Assembly (NCBI GenBank): GCA_030425385.1
Contig: JAUIAH010000001.1
Coordinates: 124,001 to 188,000 of the forward strand
Reading direction: 5' to 3'
Length of the DNA stretch: 64,000 nt
Origin: Verrucomicrobiia bacterium
Lineage (GTDB): Bacteria > Verrucomicrobiota > Verrucomicrobiia > Verrucomicrobiales > DEV007
The notes beneath the pieces were generated by a model, which saw only the letters and a program-made list of their open reading frames with translations, was not told where the DNA came from and did not search any database. The position numbers and the translations under genes were made by a program. The stretch's first letter is position 1. Every line of letters starts with the position of its first letter. This document shows positions 29,101 to 37,636 of this stretch, piece after piece.

Positions 29101-30872
29101 TAACGATTACCGAAGCCACGATTTCGAACAATCGTGCCGATGGTGCCTCGGGCAGTGGCGGCGGCATCCTCACGGTAGGCGGCACCGTCACGGTGACTTC
29201 AGGGACGATCACGGGAAATATCGCGCACCGCGCCGGCGGAGGGATTGAAGACGCCTCTGGCAGTGGCCTAGGGCTCACCCTCACCGATTCGACGCTCGAC
29301 GGAAACAACGCTGGAGGCAGTTTGGGAACGGCGGCACCCGGCAGCGGTGGCGGATTGCACATCACTGGACCGGGCGTGGTCAACGTCACGGGCGGTTCGG
29401 TTTCAGGGAACACCGCCTACTCCGAAGGCGGCGGACTTTGGAACGGCACCGGCACCCTCACGGTCGATGGGACATCCATTGCGAACAACACCGCCCGTGG
29501 CGATGACGCTACTCAGGGCGGCGGCGGACTCTTCAATGCTGGCGGCCAACTGATCGTCAAGAATAATGCTAGCGTCACCGGCAACCGTGCCACTGGCTTG
29601 GCCGGTAGCGGCGGTGGCCTCTTCAACGATGTCGGAAGCACCCTCACCGTGACCGATACGACAATCACGAACAATGAAGCCAACCGCGCTGGGGGTGGGA
29701 TCGAGGACAACGTGGGCACGCTCGTCGAGCTCACCAGAGTGACCCTCTCGACGAACACCGCCGGCCCCGGAGGCACTGCCAATCCTGGCAATGGCGGCGG
29801 TTTCCATGTCACTGGAGCCGGGACCCTCAACGTTGCTGACAGTGTCATTGATAGCAATACCGCGGCAAACGAAGGTGGCGGGTTATGGAATTCGGGCGCC
29901 GCGACCATGACGGTCACCACATCCACTCTTTCTAACAATGCGGCCGATGATGGCGGCGGCCTGTTCCAGCAGGCTGGCGGTGGATTGCTATTCGTGGAGA
30001 ACGCCACCATTTCTAGCAACAACGCCATCAATGGAGGAGGCGTGCATACCGAGGGCGGCACCACTACAATCACACAGACCACCGTGGCGGCCAACACGGG
30101 CGGCACCGGAGGCGGGATCAACGTGCTGGCTGGCACCGTCTCGTTGCTGAATACGGTGGTTGGCGATAACAGTGCCTCTGCTAGTCCCGACGTGAACGGA
30201 CCGCTTGCGACCTCGAGCCATTCTCTCATCGAGGATCTGACTGGCACAAGTGGGTTCACCGCCGGTTCCGATGGCAACCTCGCCGAAATGGATCCCGCGT
30301 TGGCGCCATTGGCGGACAACGGCGGGGCAAGCCAAACGCACCTGCCCATGTCGACCAGTCCCCTTCTTGAGGCCGGAAGCGATGCGGTGGCCGCTAGCAT
30401 TCTCACCGATCAGCGCGGCACCGGATTTCCGCGCGTGATTGGCAATCATGTCGATATTGGCGCCGTCGAAGCCATGGTGCTGGTCTACGATGACTGGGCA
30501 GAAACGGCCTTCACGGCTGCCACGCCTGAAGATCAACGCCAGCCTGATGACAATCCAGATGGCGATGACAGCACCAATGCCTTTGAGTATCTCAACGGGA
30601 CCGACCCGGAATCGGGCAACGACGAAGCGGTGCAAGGCACTTACGACGGCAGCCAATTCATTCTCAGCTACGATCGCCTCCGATTGATCCCACCCGGCGT
30701 GGATCAGCCTCAGGTATCAGATGATCTGATGGATTGGGATCTCCTTATGAATCCCGATCGGATGGTGACTCCCATCGACGGGGAAATCGATCGCATCACC
30801 ATTACCATCCCTGTCAACGTGGGGGACTTGCGGCAGTTTGCTCAGATCATCTTGTTAGGCCTCGAAGGATGA
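26163..30872 (+). CDS. Exported repeat-built beta-helix protein (CSLREA / choice-of-anchor Q type)
   Basis: 1569 residues with a signal peptide ending near PGACLA. The GGGLSLREAI sequence at about residue 58 is the CSLREA motif found at the start of such proteins. The body is right-handed beta-helix sequence of the polymorphic outer membrane protein style (GGGIFNNGGTLTITGATISN) in units of about 155 residues. The choice-of-anchor Q segment NGGASQTHLPMSTSPLLEAG to DIGAVE ends the helix, and a TSP3-like/fibronectin cap closes the protein (NPDGDDSTNAFEYLNGTDPE). Probably a surface adhesin or a pectate-lyase-fold protein; no catalytic site is visible. Minus-strand open frames rich in Pro and Ala across it are shadows. 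Confidence 0.88.
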   Translation: MIRLMKLVPQRLSRASLCALALVFALPGACLATTFTVNLPTDDPFNGGDLFSESADGGGLSLREAIGLANQNNGGPSSGDVDGDVIGFSALAFGGASPTAFITNEIAITDDVVIDGTALGIIGGGGGAPITITLDAAGLSRIFHIDTSAAAGTDATVTLTMIGLKNGTSATDGGALFIAPNSPVNVLTGTVIDSCKAVNGGAITNEGSLRVHEATFSNNTASGASGSGGAIFNATGGVLSITDTTFSNNTANRAGGAIEDQAGAGLTTTIAGTTFLSNNAGVAPAAAAPGNGGAIHITGASDMTITGGLAEMNVAAREGGGYWNGTGTMSLQSTVIRRNAAYGDGADDGGGGIFNNGGTLSIVDTTISNNIANGTSGSGGGILSTDGEITISGTTIIASNEANRAGGGIEVIDGKLDMTDTTLGGVTDAEGNVAGSGGSANPGNGGGLHVSGTCTVSVNGGSIQKNVAASEGGGLWNQVGATMTVAGDAKVVENTARGDAADNGGGGIFNNGGTLTITGAVIANNVADGAAGSGGGLFSTDGLVTVSGTTMISANEANRAGGGIEVIDGTLHLMGTTLGGSLAADGNIAGSPGSASPGNGGGLHVTGSCAVNVIGGTVQFNVAAKEGGGLWNQAGATMTVSDDALIQDNAARGDAADDGGGGLFNNGGTLNITGATISNNVAEGTSGSGGGLFSTDGTITITGTTLFTNNKANRAGGGIEVVHGSLMMTGTTLGGPNPADGNVAGPTGSANPGSGGGLHVSGTCGVTLSGGTVQQNVAAREGGGLWNQTGATMTLADGVVVRENTASGAAADDGGGGIFNNGGTLTITGATISNNVANGSAGSGGGIFSTDGNVSLTGATIIQANEANRAGGGIEVIDGTLSLTGTTLGGILPVDGNVAGPVGSASPGNGGGIHVSGSCLVTLTGGTVQSNLAAREGGGLWNQTGATMLLTDNVLVDGNTASGDAADDGGGGIFNNGGILTITEATISNNRADGASGSGGGILTVGGTVTVTSGTITGNIAHRAGGGIEDASGSGLGLTLTDSTLDGNNAGGSLGTAAPGSGGGLHITGPGVVNVTGGSVSGNTAYSEGGGLWNGTGTLTVDGTSIANNTARGDDATQGGGGLFNAGGQLIVKNNASVTGNRATGLAGSGGGLFNDVGSTLTVTDTTITNNEANRAGGGIEDNVGTLVELTRVTLSTNTAGPGGTANPGNGGGFHVTGAGTLNVADSVIDSNTAANEGGGLWNSGAATMTVTTSTLSNNAADDGGGLFQQAGGGLLFVENATISSNNAINGGGVHTEGGTTTITQTTVAANTGGTGGGINVLAGTVSLLNTVVGDNSASASPDVNGPLATSSHSLIEDLTGTSGFTAGSDGNLAEMDPALAPLADNGGASQTHLPMSTSPLLEAGSDAVAASILTDQRGTGFPRVIGNHVDIGAVEAMVLVYDDWAETAFTAATPEDQRQPDDNPDGDDSTNAFEYLNGTDPESGNDEAVQGTYDGSQFILSYDRLRLIPPGVDQPQVSDDLMDWDLLMNPDRMVTPIDGEIDRITITIPVNVGDLRQFAQIILLGLEG
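27200..29540 (+). repeat. Tandem repeats of about 465 bp within the beta-helix gene
   Basis: The sequence encoding GGGIFNNGGTL recurs near 27212, 27675, 28140, 28604, 29068 and, diverged, 29518, a period of about 465 bp (155 codons). Each unit also repeats ANRAGGGIE and NPGNGGGLHVSG blocks. Only the inner copies are close to identical in length. Confidence 0.8.
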
Positions 30873-30886
30873 TTTCACCCAAGAGC

Positions 30887-32161
30887 TCACAACGACGGAA
30901 ACTGGACCGCCTCTTCTCCCTCTCCCGAGCGGACGAGGTAGCCACGAGGCGTCCGCACGTAAGCGAGACTCTCGCCGTTGCGAGGGTCCCGTGGTGGCTC
31001 CGCTAGGGCGTCTAGGTCCGGCGGGAGCATTCCATGTGCTAATCGATAACGCTCGATGGCAATAGCCGCCCGTTGTAGGGCGACCTTCCGAGCGGTGTCG
31101 AGAACGGCACGTGAGACCCCCGTCTGGGCCAGAAGGAAACTTTGGGCCATGGGCCACGTCCGTATCTCCCTGGCCTTCTCAAGTTCCCTTTCCCAGTGAG
31201 CGACCTGCTCTCCCAAATTCAATTTCGTTGAGAACTGATCCGCGCCTTTCTGTATGGTCTCCATCACATGGGCAAACCCACGGGTCGTCCACCCCCTTGG
31301 CATGAGGCGATATTTCCAATGGTAGTCTTCGCCCAATACTTCTTTCAAGAATTGCTTGTCGCTAGCGGACGGGCGGAAGGTCAGCGCTCTGGCCCGTTCC
31401 CCTTGAAGCGCCTGGCGATACAGGGCCGAGAAATCGATCCCCTCCAAGCGCGCTTCTAAACGTCCCAACTCCTTCTCGTTCCAGACCTGCAGGCGCAATC
31501 CATCTTCAATCGGGACCGTCATTAAGGCCAGGTCAGCCAGAAAGAGCACGTGAAAGATGAGTCCTGGCTCTTGAACGCACATTTCCCCAAGCCGAAGGCC
31601 AATCTCAATGTCTTCCAGCGCTTCGACCGGCTTTTCCATCAAAAGATGGGCACGCGCTTGCAACATTGTCAGCTTCATCACCCACAGAATCGATATGTGA
31701 TAGACGCTGTATTCATCTGCTCGCACATCGGGAGCGATCGAGCGATTCCACCGTGCGTACGGCAGGGACAACCGATCTACCAGCTCGGCTCGCGCGTCCT
31801 GCCAGGGCGCGAAGGCCTCTTGCAAAGACAACTGGCTATCATGTTTCTTCGCTAGAATTTCGAAGTCCTCAAGCGACTCGGCTTCCTCCAGATGCCGCAG
31901 CGATTCGTAGGCCGCCTGACATTCGGGATGGGCTTGGTCATCGTCAAGCGCTTGCAGAAAGGCAGCAGATCCGAAGTTCTCCTGCGCGGGAACTGTCGCC
32001 GGAATGCGATTGGCAAACACCAGCTCCTCTCCTGCCATTGTCAATTCATCGTAAACTTTCTGATAGTGTCGCTGACCCCGCCAATTCTCAATGGCATAGA
32101 AGAGCGCCACGGCAGTGGCGAGCGCGGCACAGACGAAGAGGGCTTGCTTGAGACGTTTCAT
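30887..32161 (-). CDS. Hypothetical membrane-anchored protein, third gene of sigma factor operon
   Basis: 424 residues. One N-terminal membrane segment (LKQALFVCAALATAVALFYA) is followed by a mostly helical soluble part, presumably periplasmic, with no motif I can assign. It starts 12 bp downstream of the small anti-sigma-like gene and is cotranscribed with it. Proteins of this kind are often found beside ECF sigma factors in Verrucomicrobiota, but no function is known to me. The gene converges with the beta-helix gene, with only 14 bp between their ends. Confidence 0.75.
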   Translation of the reverse strand: MKRLKQALFVCAALATAVALFYAIENWRGQRHYQKVYDELTMAGEELVFANRIPATVPAQENFGSAAFLQALDDDQAHPECQAAYESLRHLEEAESLEDFEILAKKHDSQLSLQEAFAPWQDARAELVDRLSLPYARWNRSIAPDVRADEYSVYHISILWVMKLTMLQARAHLLMEKPVEALEDIEIGLRLGEMCVQEPGLIFHVLFLADLALMTVPIEDGLRLQVWNEKELGRLEARLEGIDFSALYRQALQGERARALTFRPSASDKQFLKEVLGEDYHWKYRLMPRGWTTRGFAHVMETIQKGADQFSTKLNLGEQVAHWERELEKAREIRTWPMAQSFLLAQTGVSRAVLDTARKVALQRAAIAIERYRLAHGMLPPDLDALAEPPRDPRNGESLAYVRTPRGYLVRSGEGEEAVQFPSL

Positions 32162-32173
32162 TATGGGGTATTG

Positions 32174-32476
32174 TTAGGGTTGCGATCGATTCTGACTGAT
32201 GACGGCAAGCGCAAGAGCATAATCCTGGTGATCATAGCGAGGCGTTTCGTGGACCCTTGCCGGCGCCATCGATGGCGATGCAGGCGGTGACGCCAGGAAA
32301 TGGAGTGCGATGATCACCATCCAGCAAGCCGCGAGCATCTGCCAGGCCCGCGGTCCCGGCCACGGAGTTGCGCTCGGAGTCGCTTTCGGTAAAATGCTAT
32401 CACGCCAGTGAGCCGGCAACTGGCGGACGGGCTGCTGCCGCAAGAGAGATTCAAAGGGATCGTGTTCCGCATTCAT
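32174..32476 (-). CDS. Small anti-sigma-factor-like membrane protein
   Basis: 100 residues from the ATG at 32476, which overlaps the sigma factor stop as ATGA. The longer open frame upstream (to 32608) runs through the sigma gene and is not used. The N-terminal soluble part (DPFESLLRQQPVRQLPAHWR) is followed by one membrane segment (MLAACWMVIIALHFLA) and a short outer tail. The size, the topology and the tight coupling to a sigma gene suggest an anti-sigma factor. There is no zinc-binding HxxxCxxC motif. Confidence 0.7.
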   Translation of the reverse strand: MNAEHDPFESLLRQQPVRQLPAHWRDSILPKATPSATPWPGPRAWQMLAACWMVIIALHFLASPPASPSMAPARVHETPRYDHQDYALALAVISQNRSQP

Positions 32477-32981
32477 GTCAGGATTTCCTCGTAAAGGGGC
32501 CGAAGTTGTCCTCGCAGTTTCTCCAAACCCAATCGATAGCGGCTCGCCGCGGTATGGGGAGAGATTGAGAGTGACGCCGCAATTTCTTGAAAAGTGAGGA
32601 CCTCCCAAAGCTTGAGATAGACCACCGCACGCTGTTCCTCTGGCAAGGCATCCAGCGCGGTTTGCAATTCTGACCGGAAAGTCGCCCTGTCAGGGTCAGT
32701 TGCCTTCTCGAAAAGGGCATCCTCTTGTCGGAAAACGAGGTCTTCGCGTTGGCGGCGGCGCTCTCGGTGGCGGGCACGGTCTATTAGCCGATGGCGGGCC
32801 ATGGACAAGAGGAAGGCGCGAGGATGCTCAGCCTGTTCGAGGGCAGACGCATCCACGGCTAACTTCGCAAACAGATCCTGGAGAACATCATGCGTCTCCG
32901 ACTCAGACCTCGTCCAGTTGAGAACGAATCCAAAGAGCGCCTGTGCATGCTAATCGTAGATGCGTCCCAAGTAACTCACAC
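32473..32981 (-). pseudogene. ECF-type RNA polymerase sigma factor interrupted by an amber codon
   Basis: The intact frame from GTG 32856 (127 residues) contains the end of region 2 and all of region 4: LPEEQRAVVYLKLWE, FQEIAASLSISPHTAASRYR and a tail. Homology does not stop there. The same frame upstream reads HAQALFGFVLNWTRSESET, then HDVLQDLFAKL, the conserved region 2.1-2.2, and before that a TAG, then IYD preceded by SYLGR, which again fits a sigma N-terminus (IYD-x-HAQALF). So TAG sits where one amino acid is expected. There is no good start codon between the TAG and region 2.2. Either the gene is inactivated, the start is non-canonical, or the base is wrong in the assembly. Confidence 0.65.
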
Positions 32982-33050
32982 TCTGAGGACGTCACCACTT
33001 CTCGAATTTGTCAGGGATTCGAGAACTTTTGATCGATCGTGGAACGCAAA

Positions 33051-33078
33051 GGGCCGCACCCGTCTCCGGATGCGGCCC
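33051..33078 (-). terminator. Terminator downstream of the Hsp20 gene
   Basis: GGGCCGCA and TGCGGCCC form an 8-bp stem around a 12-nt loop, 20 bp after the Hsp20 stop. On the minus strand it is followed by TTT, as for an intrinsic terminator. Confidence 0.55.
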
Positions 33079-33097
33079 CGCTATCAACTGGGCAACG

Positions 33098-33547
33098 TCA
33101 ATTCACCTCAATGCGATGTTCCTCCGGTTCCGGTTCCTCGCCTTTCGGAAGCGTCACCTTTAGGACACCGTCTTTAAAGTCTGCCTTGATCGCCTGAGGG
33201 TCCACATTGTCCGGCACACGAAAGGAGCGCTCGTATTTGCCGTAGCTCCGTTCGACGCGATGGAACTTCTTATTCTTATCACCTTCCTCAGTCTCGCGCT
33301 TGCGCTCTCCAGAGATCGTCAGCACGCCATCTTTGACCCGAACCTGGGCATCTTCCTTCGTCACCTCAGGAAGGTCCGCTGTGATCAAATAGGCGTCGTC
33401 GTCCTCCGCCACATCCACCGCAGGATGCCAATCAGCCTCACCAAAGGAAGCCAAAGAGGCACCCTCACCGCCAAACATGGAAGCTAATCGCTTCTGGAAT
33501 TCCGTAAGATCCCTGAAAGGATCCCATTTCGCTAATCCGTTGCTCAT
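33098..33547 (-). CDS. Hsp20/alpha-crystallin small heat-shock protein
   Basis: 149 residues, the usual length. The N-terminus MSNGLAKWDPFRDLTEFQKR and the alpha-crystallin domain (WHPAVDVAEDDDAYLITADL to the end) are typical, including the GVLTISGERK and FRVPDNVD segments and the late GVLKVTLPK (the G-V-L element). It is an ATP-independent holdase that binds unfolding proteins in the cytoplasm and passes them to DnaK/ClpB. It stands alone. No CIRCE repeat is visible upstream. Confidence 0.95.
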   Translation of the reverse strand: MSNGLAKWDPFRDLTEFQKRLASMFGGEGASLASFGEADWHPAVDVAEDDDAYLITADLPEVTKEDAQVRVKDGVLTISGERKRETEEGDKNKKFHRVERSYGKYERSFRVPDNVDPQAIKADFKDGVLKVTLPKGEEPEPEEHRIEVN

Positions 33548-33753
33548 CGTTCTGTCTGGTTTGTTAGGTTAGGGTTTGTGCTTAACTTTGTGGGAACGCT
33601 CTTCCCATCCATACGATAGCTCGGATTCCCCAAGCACTCCGCTCGGCTTGAGTTGGAGTGACCAGATCTTGTCATTCCCACCGCCATCGGCCACCTGAGT
33701 GATTGGATGACGGGTAGTGATTGACTTCCCATTGAAGCCGTTGTCTCGAAGAG

Positions 33754-34221
33754 GATGGCCCTCGCATTCGTCGAGACAATCTCAATTCTTGGGATTCTCG
33801 CTATTCAACTGATCTCTGGCGGCATCTTGATGGGGGTGGTCTTCCGCATTCTGCGGCGACGAAGGGGCAGTTCATTGGAATCGCCTTTGCCGCTCTCGTC
33901 CCAATTCTGATTCTCGGCTGTATTTTAGCACGAAAGGGCAATCGCGAATACAATCCGACTGATTGTTCTCTCGATCGCGTGTCAGGAACTTACACAAACG
34001 GAGACGATGCAATCCTTCTTCGCGAAGATCGCACCTATTCTTCGGTAGGTGTAGACGGCCTGTCTTCTGGAGAATGGCATAACGCCGATTGGAATCTCCA
34101 CTTCGAGAATTCATCGCTGCAGCAACCTCGTTGGATCATTCGGAATGGCGTTCCGGCGATACTTCCCTACTATTCAGGTGTCGATGGAGCTGACGGACTT
34201 CTCTTTACGAAAGAGCAGTGA
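33754..34221 (+). pseudogene. Frameshifted small two-helix membrane protein
   Basis: From ATG 33754 the frame gives MALAFVETISILGILAIQLI and a short tail ending in RRRRG, then runs into a stop at 33909. One extra G in the GGGG run near 33867 would restore a frame reading QFIGIAFAALVPILILGCIL, a perfect second membrane segment, then ARKGNREYNPTDCSLDRVSG and on to the stop at 34221. The intact protein would be about 155 residues. The function is unknown. The defect is either a real mutation or a homopolymer error. The annotated-style fragment 33979-34221 is only its C-terminal part. Confidence 0.5.
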
Positions 34222-34395
34222 ACGACGAGAAAGCGGCAATTGGGTTTGAACCATTTCCGGGGGGCAATCGATGGTTTGAAATGCACTCGACCTCCCATGA
34301 TTCCCCGGTATATTGACAGACAGCCATCAATTCCTGGGGTGATCAACGTGCAGGAAATGCGCCCTCCAACCCCTGAAAAATACCCTTATTCTGCC

Positions 34396-35346
34396 ATGTA
34401 TGGTGCAAGCCGAGCTATTCTTCTGGCTTTCCTCGTCTTATGCTTGGGCGAGTCGATCCCTGGGGAGACTCATCCATCAAAAGGCGAAAAGCTGGTTGAT
34501 ACTGTGATCCCAATCACACCCGCAACGGGCGAAGCGTTTAAACGCATCAATCAGCATCGCGGGAAGGACATATCGGATCTCTTGGAATCGGCTGGAATCA
34601 CCTTCCCCGAGGGAGCGTTCTCTAGATACGACCATCGGCAAGGCCTTCTATTCTTAAGGTTGGAACACTCTCAAGCGCTGCAAGCGACAAAGGTCCTGGC
34701 TTCATTAATTGATGAGCCTTCCGATGAGGTGCTCACATCCTTTCACGCGGCCATTCAAGAAAGTCGCTTGAGAGGCAATACTGCCTCATCGGGAGAAAGA
34801 TCGATCCGTGGGGAAAGTCGCTTCCCAAGCTATGATTTCTGCATCGCTTATATCCTAGGAGACTCTGAGGAACAGGATGCTCGACCACGAGACGAGAGTG
34901 ATCCTTTTGAAGGGTCCTCTGCGAGCAGATCTCTTTTGAGTTTAGACAAAGGTATCGACATGGCAGCCCTCGTCTCCAGAGCAACGCACCAGCGCATCCT
35001 TGCGGCGCCCGCTATCGAGAGATTGAAGGACTGCGTTTTCAAATCCTCATCGACCACTCCGACAATGGATTGTTACGAACCCCATCACCTTTTCGTGTTC
35101 TACACTTCAACAGGACAGGCCGTCGCAGGTATCGAGGTGTGCTTTACGTGCAGTAGAGTGAAACTGTTCCCTCCCATCAAGGACACCCTCGACGATACCG
35201 GCAATGAGACCTCAGACCTCTTAGCGTTGGCGCACTTGCTCGAAGAACACGGGCTATCTTTAAGCCCATACACTTCTGCGAAAGCCTATGGAGAAATATT
35301 GGTCGAAAGGACACAGGGGGCTCAGGACGAAAGCACGAAGGATTAG
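34396..35346 (+). CDS. Exported protein of unknown function
   Basis: 316 residues from ATG 34396, which gives a signal peptide (MYGASRAILLAFLVLCLGES). The open frame begins at 34240, but those codons do not look like protein. The mature part begins after GESIPG and has no motif I recognise. There are several Cys residues (CIAY, CYEP, CFTCSR). It follows the frameshifted membrane gene in the same direction and may be unrelated to it. Base composition is lower in GC than the neighbouring giants, which may point to acquisition. Confidence 0.55.
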   Translation: MYGASRAILLAFLVLCLGESIPGETHPSKGEKLVDTVIPITPATGEAFKRINQHRGKDISDLLESAGITFPEGAFSRYDHRQGLLFLRLEHSQALQATKVLASLIDEPSDEVLTSFHAAIQESRLRGNTASSGERSIRGESRFPSYDFCIAYILGDSEEQDARPRDESDPFEGSSASRSLLSLDKGIDMAALVSRATHQRILAAPAIERLKDCVFKSSSTTPTMDCYEPHHLFVFYTSTGQAVAGIEVCFTCSRVKLFPPIKDTLDDTGNETSDLLALAHLLEEHGLSLSPYTSAKAYGEILVERTQGAQDESTKD

Positions 35347-35417
35347 AATTAGCAATTTCCTGCCGGTTGGTGACGTTCGTCGGCGTGTAGGTCTCGTCAG
35401 GTGGACGCCTCCATGCT

Positions 35418-36194
35418 ATGGCATCAGCCATGAATGTTTTTCCAGATAGGTTCCGCGATCGCGTGGTGGTCGTGACAGGAGGGGCGGATGGCATCGGCGC
35501 GGCCGTGAGCAAACGCCTGGTGGCAGAGGGCGCCCGCGTGGTCCTCTTTGATTGCGATCCAGAAATGTCGGCCAAAGCGGTGGCTGGCTTCGCAGAGCAC
35601 GGGGCGACGGTGGAGGCGGTCCACGTTGATGTGGGAGACGAGTCTCACGTGGAGGAAGGGTTCGCTCAGGTGCAGGCGACGCATGGGCGACTCGACGCCG
35701 TGGTCCACGCGGCCGGTATCGTTGGCCCCAATGCTACGAAGGTCTTGGACGTGTCCGTGGAGGCGTTTGACCACGTCTATCGTGTGAATTTGCGAGGGTC
35801 CTTTCTCGTTGCTCGGGCAGCGATCAGGCACATGATCGCGCCGAAAGACGGTCGCATCCTACTCTTCGCCTCGATCGCTGGCAAAGAAGGGAACGTTGGC
35901 ATGACCCCATATTCGACGACGAAGGCTGGCGTGATTGGCTTAACCAAGGCGTTAGGCAAAGAGTATGCCGAGACCGGGATCACGATCAATGCCATCGCAC
36001 CGGCCGTGATTCGCACGGCGATGGTGGAAGGGTTAGACGAGTGGCAGGTGACTTACATGACGGACAAGATTCCGATGAAACGTTGTGGGACCTTGGAGGA
36101 AGCGGCGGCGTTGAGTTGCTGGGCTATTTCTGACGAAGCGAGCTTCTGCACAGGCGCCGTCTTCGATCTCTCGGGTGGCCGGGCGACTTATTGA
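35418..36194 (+). CDS. Short-chain dehydrogenase/reductase (SDR)
   Basis: 258 residues, classical SDR. The cofactor motif is TGGADGIG (residues 20-27). DVGDESHVEEGF holds the Asp that contacts the adenine. HAAGIVGP is the NAG-like motif. The catalytic Ser lies in FASIAGK and the Tyr-Lys pair in YSTTK. The C-terminal CTGAVFDLSGG is typical of the 3-oxoacyl-reductase/sorbitol dehydrogenase branch. The residue after the nucleotide strand is FDCD, which favours NAD(H). The substrate cannot be named. A second in-frame ATG lies four codons in. Confidence 0.88.
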   Translation: MASAMNVFPDRFRDRVVVVTGGADGIGAAVSKRLVAEGARVVLFDCDPEMSAKAVAGFAEHGATVEAVHVDVGDESHVEEGFAQVQATHGRLDAVVHAAGIVGPNATKVLDVSVEAFDHVYRVNLRGSFLVARAAIRHMIAPKDGRILLFASIAGKEGNVGMTPYSTTKAGVIGLTKALGKEYAETGITINAIAPAVIRTAMVEGLDEWQVTYMTDKIPMKRCGTLEEAAALSCWAISDEASFCTGAVFDLSGGRATY

Positions 36195-36407
36195 CTATTG
36201 ATCATTCCGTTCCCTCAGCCAGCGACGGCAAGCCCACCAAAGAAAGCTCAACCCGATCACTCCTAGCGGAAGCACTAATGCGGCGTAAGCGCGATCCAGG
36301 TGCCAACCGAAGAGCCCGTAGATGCCGCGCTCTGCCACGCCACCAAACGCCACCCACAGAAGCAAGGCGGCGACCACCGGAGGGCGCCAGCGATCAGGAT
36401 CAAACAT
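36195..36407 (-). CDS. Small two-helix membrane protein downstream of argC
   Basis: 70 residues starting MFDPDRWRPPVVAALLLWVA, with two hydrophobic segments (PPVVAALLLWVAFGGVA and AALVLPLGVIGLSFLWWA) and a basic end, RRWLRERNDQ. The ATG at 36407 lies 2 bp after the argC stop, so it is cotranscribed and probably translationally coupled. It also abuts the convergent SDR gene end to end. The longer frame to 36572 is argC antiphase. Function unknown. Confidence 0.65.
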   Translation of the reverse strand: MFDPDRWRPPVVAALLLWVAFGGVAERGIYGLFGWHLDRAYAALVLPLGVIGLSFLWWACRRWLRERNDQ

Positions 36408-37446
36408 GGAGCAAGGCTTCCGTTTCCGGCAAGCCATGCATGAGATTGAAATTCTGCACAGCCTGACTGGCGGCCCCTTTGCCGAGGTTGTCCTCAGCGC
36501 TGCAGAGGACGAAGCGATTCGTTCGTGGATCGTGGACCCAGCCAATCTCGATGAAATTGGTGCCCACCACATTCTTGGTGTCAGGCAGATGGCCTTCGCC
36601 TAGCAGGCGCACAAACGGCTCATCCGCATAGGCTTCTTCCAAGGCTTTTCCAAGATCGGCCGCCACCGCACCTTCGGCAGCCGAGGCGTAGATGGTGGTG
36701 GCAATGCCGGCGTTCACCGGCACGAGGTGAGGGGTGAACGAGATCACGACGGGATGCCCTGCCGCAAGTGAGAGTTCTTGTTCCACTTCAGCGAGGTGAC
36801 GATGCTTAGGGATATTGTAAGGACGCACGCTTTCATTGCACTCCACGTAGAGGAGAGGGACGGCGGCTTTGCGGCCCGCTCCACTGACCCCACTCATGGA
36901 CGCCACGGCAATGGTGTCTGTCCGCACGCACCCTGCGCGTACTGCGGGCACAAGCGGGAGGATCATGCTCGTGGGATAGCATCCTGGGCAGGCGATGAGG
37001 GACGCCTTGCGAATGGATTCCCGATGCAACTCGGGCAATCCGTACACGGCCTGAGGAAGGAGATGAGGTGCCGGATGTGCATGTTCCCGGAAAGCTTCGT
37101 AGGCCTGGGCATCCTGGACGCGAAAGTCATCACTGAGATCGATGACACGCCAGCCCTCAGCGAGGAGCGGCTCGGCAAACTCGTGGGCCACGCCATGGGG
37201 CAAGGCAAGAAAGGCGACCTTCGCTCCGGAAGCCTGTAGATTCTCCATGGTCGGCTCGACAAAGCGCAGGGTATCCGCCCCCGGACAGCCTCGGAAACGC
37301 GGCTGTTCCTCTGCCAAGGAGCGTCCTGCTGCTTGCCGCGAAGTGAGGCAGGCAATCTCTGCCTGATCATGGAACAGTAAGAGCCTCAACAACTCACGTC
37401 CAGAGTAGCCACTCGCCCCAATGACCGCTACAGGTATCTTATCCAT
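36400..37446 (-). CDS. argC: N-acetyl-gamma-glutamyl-phosphate reductase
   Basis: 348 residues. It reduces N-acetylglutamyl phosphate to the semialdehyde with NADPH, the third step of arginine synthesis. GASGYSGRELLRLL is the cofactor site. IACPGCYPTS carries the catalytic Cys156. SGAGRKA, then HRHLAEVEQEL and FTPHLVPVNAGI follow as in the ArgC family. The C-terminal AEDNLGKGAASQAVQNFNLM is the family's closing motif. No other arg genes are nearby. A small membrane protein gene follows at 2 bp. Confidence 0.97.
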   Translation of the reverse strand: MDKIPVAVIGASGYSGRELLRLLLFHDQAEIACLTSRQAAGRSLAEEQPRFRGCPGADTLRFVEPTMENLQASGAKVAFLALPHGVAHEFAEPLLAEGWRVIDLSDDFRVQDAQAYEAFREHAHPAPHLLPQAVYGLPELHRESIRKASLIACPGCYPTSMILPLVPAVRAGCVRTDTIAVASMSGVSGAGRKAAVPLLYVECNESVRPYNIPKHRHLAEVEQELSLAAGHPVVISFTPHLVPVNAGIATTIYASAAEGAVAADLGKALEEAYADEPFVRLLGEGHLPDTKNVVGTNFIEIGWVHDPRTNRFVLCSAEDNLGKGAASQAVQNFNLMHGLPETEALLHV

Positions 37447-37636
37447 CCTCCTTGCATAAGGCGGAATCCCTCGGGATCAAGGCGGATAGCACTTGCCTTC
37501 TGGCTGATCGGGCGGACAATAGGGGTGGTGAGTCGACTACTGTTCTTAGGGTACAGTAGGGGACTCTCAACGACTCCATCTACCCTGGGTGCCTTGAATC
37601 TAGGCTTTGGGGGTTGTAACGATTGCAAGGGTTGAC

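Noticed and set aside
26372-29413. Pro/Ala-rich minus-strand open frames
   Set aside because: They mirror the Gly-rich repeats of the beta-helix gene.
27200-29540. CRISPR-like array
   Set aside because: Repeats are about 465 bp, in frame and coding; no short spaced repeats are seen anywhere.
37447-37636. tRNA gene in the argC-dacB spacer
   Set aside because: No T-loop GTTCGANTC and no clover-leaf arms could be placed.
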